Counted from the stretch's first letter, positions 26,934 through 35,508 are shown. The stretch: 64,000 nt of DNA from CAVUWL01 sp963700105 (GCA_963700105.1 CAVOWL010000004.1:1302001-1366000); one strand, 5' to 3'. Program-made: numbers and translations. Notes: a model not told the origin generated them from the letters alone.

Positions 26934-28301
26934 ATGGCTTCAGAAATCGCCGACCTGGCATCGATGGAGGAGATCGTCGCGCTTTGCAAGCGGCGTGGTT
27001 TTGTCTTTCCCTCCTCAGAGATCTACGGCGGCCTCGGCTCAACCTATGACTACGGCCATTACGGCGTGCTGCTCAAGAACAACGTCAAGGATGAGTGGTG
27101 GCGGGCGATGCTGCAGGATCGCGAGGACATCGTCGCGCTTGATTCGGCGATCCTCCAACACCCCCGCGTCTGGGAGGCATCGGGGCACCTGCAGGGCTTC
27201 AGCGACCCCCTCGTCGATTGCCGCACCTGCAAGCTGCGCTTTCGCGCCGACAAGCTCGAGGACGGCCGCTGCGGGCAAAAGCCCTCCAAGCGGCCCGGCC
27301 AGGGACCCGCCTGCGACCTGACCGAGCCGCGTCAGTTCAACCTGATGTTCGAGACCCACGTTGGACCCGTCGCCGGTCAGGGCTCCGAGGTCTACCTGCG
27401 CCCCGAGACCGCCCAGGGGATTTTCATCAACTTCAAGAACGTGCTGCAGTTCGCGCGGATGAAGCCGCCGTTTGGGATCGCCCAGATCGGCAAGTCCTTT
27501 CGCAATGAGATCACGCCCGGCAATTTCATCTTTCGCACCCGCGAGTTCGAGCAGATGGAGATGGAGTTCTTCGTTCCGCCCGATCAGGCCGATCGCTGGT
27601 ATCGCAGCTGGATCAAGGAGCGTGAGCGTTGGTACACCGAGCTCGGCATCCGTCCCGACCTGCTGCGGGTTCGCGCCCACGAGCCCGACGAGCTCTCCCA
27701 CTACTCATCGGGCACCAGCGACATCGAGTACCTGTTTCCGATCGGCTGGTCAGAGCTCGAGGGGATCGCCAAACGGGGCGACTTCGACCTCACCCAACAC
27801 GCCAAGTTCAGTGGTGAGAAGCTCGAGTACTTCGACCAGGGAACCAAAGAACGCTACGTCCCCCACGTGATCGAGCCCGCCGCCGGCGCCGACCGGGCCA
27901 CCCTCGCCTTCCTCGTTGACTCCTACGACAGCGAGGAGGTAGAGGGTCGCCAACGCACCGTCTTGCGGCTTCACCCCCGCCTGGCCCCGATCAAGGTCGC
28001 CGTCTTGCCGCTGGTCTCCAAGCAGGGGATGCCGGAGAAGGCCCGTGAGATCTTCCACGAACTGCGTCGCAAGCTTCGCGCCGAGTTCGATGAGGGCGGC
28101 TCGATCGGCAAGCGCTACCGCCGCCAGGATGAGATCGGCACACCATGGGGGATCACCGTCGATCACCAGAGCATGGACGACGACACGGTGACCCTCAGAG
28201 ACCGCGACACACTCGAGCAAAGCCGGGTGCCGATCGAGGGTCTGGGCGCCGACCTGCTGACTCGCCTCAACCAACCCTGGCGCAGCCCGAAGCTGGGCTA
28301 G
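26934..28301 (+). CDS. glyS: Glycyl-tRNA synthetase (single-chain, alpha2 type)
   Basis: This charges tRNA-Gly. The 455-residue class II enzyme starts MEEIVALCKRRGFVFPSSEIYGG, then YDYGHYGVLLKNNVKDEWW. Motif 2 and motif 3 regions read FRNEITPGNFIFRTREFEQME and GIAKRGDFDLTQHAKFSG. A C-terminal anticodon-binding domain (about 335-455) is present, and its KRYRRQDEIGTPWGITVDH is characteristic. The ATG at 26934 was chosen; a TTG two codons earlier is possible. The alpha2 form is the actinobacterial and eukaryotic-like type, unlike the alpha2beta2 enzyme of proteobacteria. Confidence 0.97.
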   Translation: MASEIADLASMEEIVALCKRRGFVFPSSEIYGGLGSTYDYGHYGVLLKNNVKDEWWRAMLQDREDIVALDSAILQHPRVWEASGHLQGFSDPLVDCRTCKLRFRADKLEDGRCGQKPSKRPGQGPACDLTEPRQFNLMFETHVGPVAGQGSEVYLRPETAQGIFINFKNVLQFARMKPPFGIAQIGKSFRNEITPGNFIFRTREFEQMEMEFFVPPDQADRWYRSWIKERERWYTELGIRPDLLRVRAHEPDELSHYSSGTSDIEYLFPIGWSELEGIAKRGDFDLTQHAKFSGEKLEYFDQGTKERYVPHVIEPAAGADRATLAFLVDSYDSEEVEGRQRTVLRLHPRLAPIKVAVLPLVSKQGMPEKAREIFHELRRKLRAEFDEGGSIGKRYRRQDEIGTPWGITVDHQSMDDDTVTLRDRDTLEQSRVPIEGLGADLLTRLNQPWRSPKLG

Positions 28302-28353
28302 GGGCTCGCCCTCGCGCCCGGGCCCTTCCCCCGAAGCGGCAGGCGAGGGGCGA

Positions 28354-29481
28354 TCAGCGCGAGCCGAAGAGGAAGGCGCAGACCCGCTCGGCGTCGGCCT
28401 CAAGCTCCGCTCCAATCGCCGCTGAGATCGGCTCCAGCGCCCTGAGCTCCACCTCAGCCCCAGAGATCCTCCAGGTGGCGACGGCGCGGCCCTTCACCAT
28501 CGCAAAGGGCCGAAACAGCCCGTTGGTGGTGACCAGCTGGGTGTGGGGGGCGAGGATCTCCCGACGCGATTGCCAGCCGTGAAGGACGGGGTCAAAGGCG
28601 CCGAGCAGGCGCGGCGGCGGCAGCCCGGTGGCGGGCGGCCGAGCCGCGAGGTCGACCAGCCCCAGCTGATCTCTGACCAGCTCTGAGGCGATCGCCTCAA
28701 GCCCGGCGCGGGATTCGCGCAGGGTCAGCCCCGCCCACTTGGCGAGGTCACGATCGCTGGCGGGTCCGTGTCCGCGCAGGTAACGGCGGGCAAGCTCGGC
28801 GAGCGCCACCTCGCGCTGCGGCGGCGCTCGCGGCTCGAGCCAGTCGGCGAGGAGGACGAAGGCGTGCTGGCCCTCGAGGATCGGACCGCGCACGATCAGG
28901 CCTCGGAGGCTGGCGAGGATCAGCAGGTGAACGAGCGCCTGGCGCTCGGTGGGCACTGAGGCGGAGTCCAGCCGCGCCCGCAGTTGGGCTCGAGTGAGGG
29001 GACCCTCGGCGCCGAGCGAACGCACGATGACCTCGATCCCGCGCTCTGCTAGCCGCGGCGTCACCCCCTCCTCGGCGAGGCGTCTCGCGTTGGCGCTCAG
29101 CGTCCGGGGGCTGGTCAGGACCTGCAGCCAGGGGTAATCCTCACTGCGCACCAGGTGCAGGGTGCCCCGGTTTAGCCAGCTGATCAGCAGCGAGCGCTCG
29201 GCGCTCATCGCGCGGTCGATGTCGGCGGCTGGGACGCCGGCGCTTCGGACCCGAATCGCAAGGCGAGCGCCGCGCGGATCCTGGGCCTGGATCGCGAGCA
29301 GATCCTCAACAACCCCGAGCAAATCGTGCTTCTGCGGAGCGCAGAGCCCCTGCGCGCTAAGCCGCCGGGTGAGAATGGCGGTTTCATCCACACCGAGCTG
29401 AGCGGCGGTTGGCGCCGGGGAGCGACGGCGCCGATCGGGGTCGGGGGTGAGCCGCCTGGTTGTGCGGGGTCGCGGGTCCAA
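28354..29481 (-). CDS. Winged-helix protein of the AlkZ/YcaQ DNA-glycosylase-like family
   Basis: The 375-residue protein belongs to the HTH_42 (DUF1006) family. Its N-terminal winged helices contain LLAIQAQDPRGARLAIRVRS (about 62-81). The Q-A-Q at residues 65-67 matches the Q-phi-Q catalytic motif reported for AlkZ-type glycosylases, which remove bulky or crosslinked bases. Later landmarks are SWLNRGTLHLV, RRYLRGHGPAS and LLGAFDPVLHGW. The start is uncertain: the TTG at 29481 gives a 30-residue Pro/Arg-rich leader, and a later GTG at VDETAILTRR would fit better. It follows the PRC-barrel gene by 12 bases. Confidence 0.83.
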   Translation of the reverse strand: MDPRPRTTRRLTPDPDRRRRSPAPTAAQLGVDETAILTRRLSAQGLCAPQKHDLLGVVEDLLAIQAQDPRGARLAIRVRSAGVPAADIDRAMSAERSLLISWLNRGTLHLVRSEDYPWLQVLTSPRTLSANARRLAEEGVTPRLAERGIEVIVRSLGAEGPLTRAQLRARLDSASVPTERQALVHLLILASLRGLIVRGPILEGQHAFVLLADWLEPRAPPQREVALAELARRYLRGHGPASDRDLAKWAGLTLRESRAGLEAIASELVRDQLGLVDLAARPPATGLPPPRLLGAFDPVLHGWQSRREILAPHTQLVTTNGLFRPFAMVKGRAVATWRISGAEVELRALEPISAAIGAELEADAERVCAFLFGSR

Positions 29482-29493
29482 CCCGGCGCGACG

Positions 29494-29856
29494 CTAGCCC
29501 TTGCCGGAGATCAGATTCCAGGCCCGGCGCAGCTTGTCGTGGTCGGCTTTGACCATGTCATCGCCGCCGACTTCCAGCGCGCCCGGATTGGGACTCGGCT
29601 CGGGCAGGACCCGGGCGGCGGCGAGGTCGATCTTTAAGACGACGCCCCGTTCATAGAACTCGTCCACTTCGGCGGCATCGACAAATCGGTGCCCGCCGGG
29701 GAGGACGCTTCGGTCGATCACGATGCCATCGAAGAGGTCGAGCTTGGGAACGGCGAGGACGTGCTCGACCTTGCCGATCTGCTCGCCGTCGCTCGTGTAC
29801 ACCGGTATACCCGTCGCGATGGCGAGGTAGGAGCTCGGCTGTCCCAGGTCCTGCAT
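29494..29856 (-). CDS. PRC-barrel domain protein
   Basis: This 120-residue protein has a PRC-barrel fold in its first 80 residues (GIPVYTSDGEQIGKVEHVLA, then FDGIVIDRSVLPGG and FVDAAEVDEFYERGVVLKI). PRC barrels occur in photosynthetic reaction centre H subunits and RimM, but in stand-alone soil-bacterial proteins the function is unknown. The tail has conserved-looking MVKADHDKLRRAWNLISGKG. It is upstream of the AlkZ-like gene and diverges from the acyl-CoA ligase gene over 63 bases. Confidence 0.82.
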   Translation of the reverse strand: MQDLGQPSSYLAIATGIPVYTSDGEQIGKVEHVLAVPKLDLFDGIVIDRSVLPGGHRFVDAAEVDEFYERGVVLKIDLAAARVLPEPSPNPGALEVGGDDMVKADHDKLRRAWNLISGKG

Positions 29857-29919
29857 CAACCCCGAGCCTAACCGACTGATTGCACGCCGCGCGCCTCGAG
29901 CTTAGACTCGCCTGAAGCG

Positions 29920-31425
29920 ATGGGCCTCAACCTTGCATCGATCCTCACCGAGAGCGCCGAGGCGCTGCCCGAGGCTGCGGCGATCCGGCTCGGGGCGAAA
30001 CAGCTGAGCTTTGCCGAGCTCGACGATCGCAGCGCTCGCCTCGCCGGGCTGCTGGAAGAGCGGGGCCTTAAGCGCGGCGATCGGGTCGGCATCATGCTTC
30101 CCAACGTCACCGAGTTTCCAATCTGTTACTACGGGGTCCTGCGGGTGGGCGGGATCGTGGTGCCGATGAACGTTCTTTTGAAGCGGCGGGAGATCGGCTT
30201 TTACCTGCAGGACTCCGGCGCCACGGTCCTGCTCGCCTGGCATCAATTCGGCGAGGAGGCAAAGAACGGGGCCGCCGATGCCGGCGCCGAGGCGATTGAG
30301 GTCGAGCCGGAGGCGATGGCGGCGACGCTTGGCGGCTTTGAGCCGCGGCCGGGCCTCGCCGATACCGGCGCGGGCGACACCGCGGTGATCCTCTACACCT
30401 CGGGCACCACCGGCAAACCCAAGGGCGCCGAGCTGACCCACCAAAACCTCTTGCGCAATTGTCAGATCTCGGGCGAGACGATGACCGAGGTCGGCGCGGG
30501 CGACGTCGTTCTCGGCGCCCTACCCCTCTTTCACTCCTTCGGGCAGACGGTCAGCATGAACGGCTCGCTGCGGATGGGCGCCTGCCTAACCCTCCTGACC
30601 CGCTTTGACCCGGGGGAGGCGCTGGCAACTATCGAGCGCGATCGGGTTACCCATTTCCAGGGGGTGCCGACGATGTATGGGGCGCTTCTGCACCACCCCG
30701 ACCGCGAGCGCTTTGACACCTCCACCCTGCGCAGCTGCGTCACCGGCGGGGCATCGATGCCGGTCGAGGTCCTGCGCGGTTTCGAGCAGGCCTTCGGGGC
30801 GATCGTTCTCGAGGGTTACGGGCTCTCGGAGACCTCGCCGGTGGCGTGCTCAAATCACCCCGACCTGGAGCGCAAGCCCGGCTCGATCGGCACCCCGATC
30901 GAAGGGGTCGAGATGCGGGTGGTGGATGAGCACGATAAGCCGCTTCCCCAGGGCGAGGTTGGCGAGATCGTGATCCGCGGCCACAACATCATGAAGGGCT
31001 ACTGGCGGCGACCCGAGGCCACCGAGGAGGCGATGCGCGGCGGCTGGTTTCACTCCGGGGACATGGCCCGCATCGATCAGGACGGCTACTTCTACATCGT
31101 CGACCGCAAGAAGGACCTGATCATCCGCGGCGGCTACAACGTCTATCCACGCGAGGTTGAGGAGGTGCTCTACGAGCACCCCAAGATCCGCGAAGCGGCG
31201 GTGGTCGGAGTGCCCCACGATGAGTGGGGCGAGGAGATCGGGGCCGCGATCGTTCTCCACGATGGCGAGCAGCTGAGCGCGGAGGAGGTCGGGGCCTTCG
31301 TCAAGGAGAGAATCGCCGCCTACAAGTATCCGCGGCTGGTCTGGTTCGTCGAGGAGCTGCCTAAAGGCCCGACCGGCAAGATCTTAAAGCGCGAGATCGA
31401 GGTTCCGGCCGGGCAATCTGTGTGA
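29920..31425 (+). CDS. Acyl-CoA synthetase (AMP-forming fatty-acid--CoA ligase)
   Basis: This adenylates a carboxylic acid and transfers it to CoA. The 501-residue ANL-superfamily enzyme has the P-loop ILYTSGTTGKPKGAELTHQN (about 157-176), LEGYGLSETSPVACSNH, the hinge DGYFYIVDRKKDLIIRGGYN and the C-terminal catalytic lysine in GPTGKILKREI. The motif form is typical of long-chain fatty acyl-CoA ligases, but the chain length is not determined by the sequence. A diiron/SCP2 fusion gene follows 124 bases downstream, behind a large palindrome, so the two may serve one lipid pathway. Confidence 0.9.
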   Translation: MGLNLASILTESAEALPEAAAIRLGAKQLSFAELDDRSARLAGLLEERGLKRGDRVGIMLPNVTEFPICYYGVLRVGGIVVPMNVLLKRREIGFYLQDSGATVLLAWHQFGEEAKNGAADAGAEAIEVEPEAMAATLGGFEPRPGLADTGAGDTAVILYTSGTTGKPKGAELTHQNLLRNCQISGETMTEVGAGDVVLGALPLFHSFGQTVSMNGSLRMGACLTLLTRFDPGEALATIERDRVTHFQGVPTMYGALLHHPDRERFDTSTLRSCVTGGASMPVEVLRGFEQAFGAIVLEGYGLSETSPVACSNHPDLERKPGSIGTPIEGVEMRVVDEHDKPLPQGEVGEIVIRGHNIMKGYWRRPEATEEAMRGGWFHSGDMARIDQDGYFYIVDRKKDLIIRGGYNVYPREVEEVLYEHPKIREAAVVGVPHDEWGEEIGAAIVLHDGEQLSAEEVGAFVKERIAAYKYPRLVWFVEELPKGPTGKILKREIEVPAGQSV

Positions 31426-31452
31426 GTCCCGCGCGCCGCCGCTAAGGGCGGA

Positions 31453-31485
31453 GATGATCAGTGTGATGAGGTCACACTGATCATC
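31453..31485. promoter_or_regulatory. Perfect 14-bp palindrome upstream of the diiron/SCP2 gene
   Basis: GATGATCAGTGTGA (31453-31466) and TCACACTGATCATC (31472-31485) are perfect inverted repeats around TGAGG. It lies 28 bases after the acyl-CoA ligase stop and 65 bases before the next start. No T-run follows, so it resembles an operator more than a terminator, though a stem-loop in the transcript is also possible. The inner GTGTGA-N5-TCACAC looks like a CRP half-site pair with one base too few between the halves. Confidence 0.75.
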
Positions 31486-31549
31486 CTGGCTGTGCAGCCA
31501 GTCGGGCGCTAACCTCCATTCCCAACCCGAGGTACAGCAAAGGAGAGAG

Positions 31550-32827
31550 ATGAGCGTCGCAGCCCAGAGTCTCGTGCAGGACGTCACCTATGAGGATCTC
31601 TATCACCGCTGGGAGCACGGAAACTGGAGCGCCTACGACATCGACTTCTCCGAGGATCGCAACGGGTGGGGGGCGCTCAGCGATATCCAGCGTCGCTCGG
31701 CGATGTGGATCTACTCGATGTTCTTCTACGGCGAGGATCGGGTTGCCGACACCCTCGCCCCCTACATAACCGCCGCTCCCACCGAGGAGCAATCCTATTT
31801 CCTCGCCACCCAGCAGGTTGATGAGGTCCGCCACTCGGTCTTTTTCCATCGCTTCTTCAAGGAGGTGATCGGGATCGGCGGCGATTCGCTGCAGGCGACC
31901 CTGTCCTCAACCCTTCCCCAGCTCAGCTGGGGCTACCGCGGGGTTTTTGACCGACTCGACCGCATGGCCGAGGAGCTGCGCAAGGACCGCTCGCTGCCCA
32001 AGTACGCGCAGGCGATCACCCTCTACCACCTGATCGTCGAGGGATCCCTCGCTCAACCCGGACAGCATTTTATCGAGGACTTCTTCGCCTCGGAGGACTC
32101 GATGCCCGGCTTCAGCTCTGGGATGGCGAACGTCTCACGCGACGAGCAGCGCCATATTGGCTTCGGGGTGAAGGTGCTGGCAGAACTGCTCGCCGACTCC
32201 GAGGAGTGCAAGGCCGCGGTGGTCGAGCTCTTGCGTGAAGTGCTGCCCTACGGGGTGGCCGTTTTCACCCCACCAAATTGGGACCGAAGCTACACCGAGT
32301 GCTACGGCTTCTCGATGGAGGATATCTTCGCCTTTGGGCTGAAGCTGATCCGCCAGCGCTGGCGCACGATCGGCTATCCAACCGAGGAGATGCCGCCGGG
32401 CGTCTTCCCCTTTGACCCAGCGATGTCTGAGGAGGAGATCGCCAAACGGCAGGTGAAAATGCTGATGGCGGGGATCGTCGGGGAGCCCAACGCCCGCCAG
32501 CCGGAGTCCTCGCCCGAGCTGCAGCGACTGCATTTCGACGTGGTCGCGCGATCGGCCGATCCAACCGTCGCAAACGGGACCCCCGTGATCTATCAGTGGC
32601 GCTTCAGCGACGCCGCTCCCTGGCACCTGGTGATCGAGAACGGCTCGACCCGAGCCGAGCCCGGTGAAGCTCCCAATCCCAACCTGACCCTGGAGGCGAG
32701 CTGGAGCGATTGGGTCGCATTCACCGGCCCCGACGCCAACCCGACCAAGATGATGCTGCAGCGCCGGGTTCGCCCGCGCGGGCGCCTCCGCGAGCTGCCC
32801 CGGCTGCGACGGGCCTTCGCCGGCTAG
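31550..32827 (+). CDS. Ferritin-like diiron protein (R2/R2lox-like) fused to SCP2 domain
   Basis: The 425-residue protein has a ferritin-like N-terminal domain (about 40-260) with a full diiron ligand set: Glu62, Glu92-x-x-His95, Glu164 and Glu199-x-x-His202, as in ribonucleotide-reductase R2 and R2-like oxidases. The C-terminal 110 residues (about 318-425) form an SCP2 sterol-carrier fold (VIYQWRFSDAAPWHLVIENGS...NLTLEASWSDWVAFTGP). The SCP2 domain usually binds a fatty or acyl ligand, so a diiron oxidase acting on lipid is a natural inference. AGGAG lies shortly before the ATG. No radical tyrosine is identifiable, so a real RNR subunit is unlikely. Confidence 0.86.
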   Translation: MSVAAQSLVQDVTYEDLYHRWEHGNWSAYDIDFSEDRNGWGALSDIQRRSAMWIYSMFFYGEDRVADTLAPYITAAPTEEQSYFLATQQVDEVRHSVFFHRFFKEVIGIGGDSLQATLSSTLPQLSWGYRGVFDRLDRMAEELRKDRSLPKYAQAITLYHLIVEGSLAQPGQHFIEDFFASEDSMPGFSSGMANVSRDEQRHIGFGVKVLAELLADSEECKAAVVELLREVLPYGVAVFTPPNWDRSYTECYGFSMEDIFAFGLKLIRQRWRTIGYPTEEMPPGVFPFDPAMSEEEIAKRQVKMLMAGIVGEPNARQPESSPELQRLHFDVVARSADPTVANGTPVIYQWRFSDAAPWHLVIENGSTRAEPGEAPNPNLTLEASWSDWVAFTGPDANPTKMMLQRRVRPRGRLRELPRLRRAFAG

Positions 32828-32859
32828 GGCCTCCCGGGTCCGGCGCCGCGGGCGCGGGC

Positions 32860-34287
32860 TCAGTCCAGCTTGGGGCGAGCCTCAGCCCACGGTCTCGCCG
32901 CCTCGATCTCGGCGGCAAGGGAGAGCAGGGTCGCCTCATCACCGGGGCGACCGATGATCTGCACGGAGAGCGGCATCCCCTGCGCGGAGAATCCGGCCGG
33001 GACCGCCATCGCGGGGTTGCCGAGGTGATTCCAGGGGATGCAGTAGGGGTAGCACCGGCTCATTCCGAGCAAGGTCCATAACGCCCCCCTTCCCTCCCAG
33101 CGCCGGACCGCAATCGCGGTATCACCCATCACCGGGGTCATCAGGACGTCGCAGCGCTCAAACACCGCGTTGATCCGCGCCGCATCCGCGGCCGCGGCGC
33201 GGTGGGCTCGCTCAAAGAGCGCGACCGGAATTCTCGCACCCAGCCGAGCAATCGCGCGGGTCCTTCGTTCGAGGCGCTCGGGGTGCGGGACGGCGGCGAA
33301 ATCTTCGGCGATGCCGCGCAAATAGCGCGGCACTACGTTGTCACCGATTCCTCCCCACTCGGGGTCCTGCTCGATCGTCTCGTGCCCGAGCGAGCGGATC
33401 AACTCGGCGGTGTCCGTCACTGCATCGGTGACCAGATCGGTCACGATCGGCGGCGCCAGGGCACGCGGCGCCGCCACCGAATGGGCGACTCGAAGCCTCT
33501 GCGGCGTCCTCCTCGCCGACTCCAGGAACGATCGCTTTGGTGGCGGGGGAGCCCCGGGCTCAAGCGAGCCACCGCTGATCACGTCAAGCCAAAGCGCCGT
33601 GTCGGCCACCGTACGGCTCAAACAACCATTCACCGAGAGACCGTTCCAATGCTGCAGGTCGGGCGCCAGCGAGACCCGGCCGCGCTGGGGCTTGAGGCCA
33701 AAGAGCCCACAGCTCGCGGCCGGGATGCGAATCGATCCAGCCCCATCGGAGGCCGAGGCGATCCCAACCAGGCCGGCGGCGACGGCGGCCGCGCTGCCAC
33801 CGCTGGAGCCGCCCGGACTGCGCTGGGCGTCCCAGGGATTGCGGCTGATACCCCAGGTTGCCGACTCGGTGAAGCCGCAAATCGCCAGCTCGGGCAGTTG
33901 GGTCTTGCCGATAACGATCGCGCCAGCCTCGCGCAGGCGCCGCACCATCTCAGAGTCCGAGCGTGCCGGCTCCGAGAAGGCGTCGGTGCCGAAGGCACTG
34001 AGCTCCCCGGCCAGGTCGGTTGAGTCCTTGAGCGCGATCGGCACGCCCAGCAGGGGTCGATCCTCACCGCCCTTGAGCCGCGCCTCGGCCTGTTTGGCCT
34101 CGAGCATCGCGCGCTCGGCGAAGACGACTCGGAAACTGTTGAGCTTCGGATCAAACCGCGCGATCCGCTCCAGGTAGAGCTCGACCAGCTCGACCGGGGA
34201 GACTTCGCCGGCGCGCACCATCTCGGCCTGCCCCAGCGCCCCGACGAAGGCCAGGTCGGAATCGGGGTCCTTGCTGGCTGCGCTCAT
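32860..34287 (-). CDS. Amidase (amidase signature family)
   Basis: The 475-residue protein has the Ser-cisSer-Lys triad context of the amidase signature family: LLGVPIALKDSTDLAG with the catalytic Lys (about 83-98), SPGGSSGGSAAAVAAG (about 155-170) and the SDGAGSIRIPAASCGLFGLKP block containing the Ser nucleophile. Members include GatA, indoleacetamide hydrolase and 6-aminohexanoate-cyclic-dimer hydrolase. The absence of gatB or gatC nearby argues against GatA. The substrate is unknown. It converges on the diiron gene and is preceded by a dyad symmetric site. Confidence 0.88.
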   Translation of the reverse strand: MSAASKDPDSDLAFVGALGQAEMVRAGEVSPVELVELYLERIARFDPKLNSFRVVFAERAMLEAKQAEARLKGGEDRPLLGVPIALKDSTDLAGELSAFGTDAFSEPARSDSEMVRRLREAGAIVIGKTQLPELAICGFTESATWGISRNPWDAQRSPGGSSGGSAAAVAAGLVGIASASDGAGSIRIPAASCGLFGLKPQRGRVSLAPDLQHWNGLSVNGCLSRTVADTALWLDVISGGSLEPGAPPPPKRSFLESARRTPQRLRVAHSVAAPRALAPPIVTDLVTDAVTDTAELIRSLGHETIEQDPEWGGIGDNVVPRYLRGIAEDFAAVPHPERLERRTRAIARLGARIPVALFERAHRAAAADAARINAVFERCDVLMTPVMGDTAIAVRRWEGRGALWTLLGMSRCYPYCIPWNHLGNPAMAVPAGFSAQGMPLSVQIIGRPGDEATLLSLAAEIEAARPWAEARPKLD

Positions 34288-34353
34288 CGGCGGATCCTAG
34301 AGCGCCGGGGCTGGGGCCCTTGCCGCGGGGGGGCTGGCGGCGGCGGCGGCCGT

Positions 34354-34371
34354 CCGTGATGAGGATCACGG
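34354..34371. promoter_or_regulatory. CRP-like dyad in the amidase-TetR gap
   Basis: CCGTGAT and ATCACGG are perfect inverted repeats around GAGG. Read as CGTGA-N6-TCACG this matches the CRP/FNR-type arrangement of half-sites. It lies 66 bases before the amidase start (minus strand) and 15 bases after the TetR stop. Binding is inference. Confidence 0.5.
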
Positions 34372-34386
34372 CGCTGTCGGGGTGGG

Positions 34387-34995
34387 CTACTCGGCGATCA
34401 GCAGGTAGCGGGCCGAGGCGGCCCCGGCCGCCAACGCGGCGCTGTTGTCGCGCTCGGTATCTGAGAGCGCCTGCAGCGCGAAACCGTCGCCGACGGCGAA
34501 CAGGTAGGAAACGACGGCCTCGGCGTCGTAGCGCAGGTTAAGCACGCCCTCGCGCTCCTTTGCCTTCAAGACCTCGGCGACGTGGGAGCGGGTGCGGCGA
34601 AACAGCTGGCCGACCTCGTGACGGATATCGGGGTTGCGCCTACCGGCGCTGAACAGCTCGTAGAGCAGCAGGAAGAAGGCGGGCTCGTTCTCGATCATGT
34701 CGGTCAGGTTGGCGAGCAAAACGTCAAGCACGCCGTCGACCGACTTCGCCTTGGAGAGCATCTCGTCGAGGCGGGCGACGCGAATCTCAGCGTCGCGGCG
34801 CACCACCTCGACCAGGAGTCGCTCCTTTGTCCCGAAGTAGTAGTGCAAGAGGCCGCGGCTGACTCCAGCCTCGGCGGCCACCTGCTCGAAGGTCGAGGCG
34901 GCGGCGCCGCGCCTTGCGACGCTGTCTCGCATCGCATCGATGATCCGCTGCGCCTTCTCGCCGCTCAGCTCGCGCTCTTTGGTTGCTGCCTCCAT
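34387..34995 (-). CDS. TetR family transcriptional regulator
   Basis: The 202-residue protein has the TetR N-terminal DNA-binding domain: helix-turn-helix STFEQVAAEAGVSRGLLHYYFGTKERLL (about 33-60), with recognition helix GLLHYYF. A helical ligand domain follows (about 65-195), resembling the BetI/TetR_C group. The ATG at 34993-34995 has AAGGAG six bases upstream, so an in-frame codon 12 positions earlier is not used. The gene sits upstream of the amidase on the same strand, separated by a dyad. It is a candidate regulator of the amidase or of the neighbouring lipid genes. Confidence 0.92.
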   Translation of the reverse strand: MEAATKERELSGEKAQRIIDAMRDSVARRGAAASTFEQVAAEAGVSRGLLHYYFGTKERLLVEVVRRDAEIRVARLDEMLSKAKSVDGVLDVLLANLTDMIENEPAFFLLLYELFSAGRRNPDIRHEVGQLFRRTRSHVAEVLKAKEREGVLNLRYDAEAVVSYLFAVGDGFALQALSDTERDNSAALAAGAASARYLLIAE

Positions 34996-35023
34996 TGATT
35001 CTCCTTGGCCCCTCGCCAGTTTG

Positions 35024-35063
35024 CTGCACAATCCAGCCGCTACCCCTAGACGCTGGGGTGCAG
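35024..35063. promoter_or_regulatory. Imperfect dyad upstream of tetR
   Basis: CTGCACAATCCAGC (35024-35037) and GCTGGGGTGCAG (35052-35063) form an interrupted inverted repeat about 29-60 bases upstream of the tetR ATG. TetR proteins often bind such sites to control themselves. The symmetry is imperfect, so this is tentative. Confidence 0.35.
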
Positions 35064-35079
35064 TTTAGGGGAGCCGCGG

Positions 35080-35508
35080 CTAGGAGCCGTTGATGCTGGT
35101 CGTGCTCGTGTACTCGAACTCCTCCTCGGCGCCAAAGAGGGTGTCGAGGGCCTTCTTGCGAGCATCCTCGCTGAGCACCAGCGCCACCGCGCCGGCAACC
35201 AGGGCGAAGAGAATCAGGCGGCCGAGCTTGCTCCTCTTGCGCTTCTTGGGCGCCCGCAACTGCTCGGAGACCTCGCGCAGCGACTCAGCCGCCGAGCGCA
35301 TGTCCCTTTGCACCTTCTTGTCGCTTGTCATCGCCTTGACGGGCCCCTTGCCGTTGCCGGTCGCGCGGCCATACGCCTTGCGCGCAGCATCGAAGGCATT
35401 GCGGAGGTTGTCGCGCAACTCGTCGTCCTCGATCAGTCGCTGCACGTAGGGATTCTCGCGTGCGGTCGAATAGATATCGGCGGCCTGGGTCGCGCGTGTC
35501 TTGCTCAT
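35080..35508 (-). CDS. One-TM protein of unknown function
   Basis: This 142-residue protein has a charged helical N-terminal half (SKTRATQAADIYSTARENPY to about residue 85, with several Arg/Lys and Glu/Asp runs), a basic patch KKRKRSKLGR and one membrane helix (about 101-118), then an acidic tail EDARKKALDTLFGAEEEFEY. The strong GAGGAG five bases before ATG 35508 decides this start. A longer start at 35565 shares GTGA with the GT39 stop and cannot be excluded. It ends the Cys4-Hsp20-Lon-GT39 run. No family recognised. Confidence 0.7.
   Translation of the reverse strand: MSKTRATQAADIYSTARENPYVQRLIEDDELRDNLRNAFDAARKAYGRATGNGKGPVKAMTSDKKVQRDMRSAAESLREVSEQLRAPKKRKRSKLGRLILFALVAGAVALVLSEDARKKALDTLFGAEEEFEYTSTTSINGS

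Noticed and set aside
26920..26934. TTGACA box before glyS as its promoter -35
   Set aside because: It overlaps the presumed start codon, so it would be too close to be the promoter of glyS.
28301..28353. Possible terminator between glyS and the AlkZ-like gene
   Set aside because: The stem CCCTCGC/GCGAGGGG is imperfect, has a loop of about 25 bases and no T-run.
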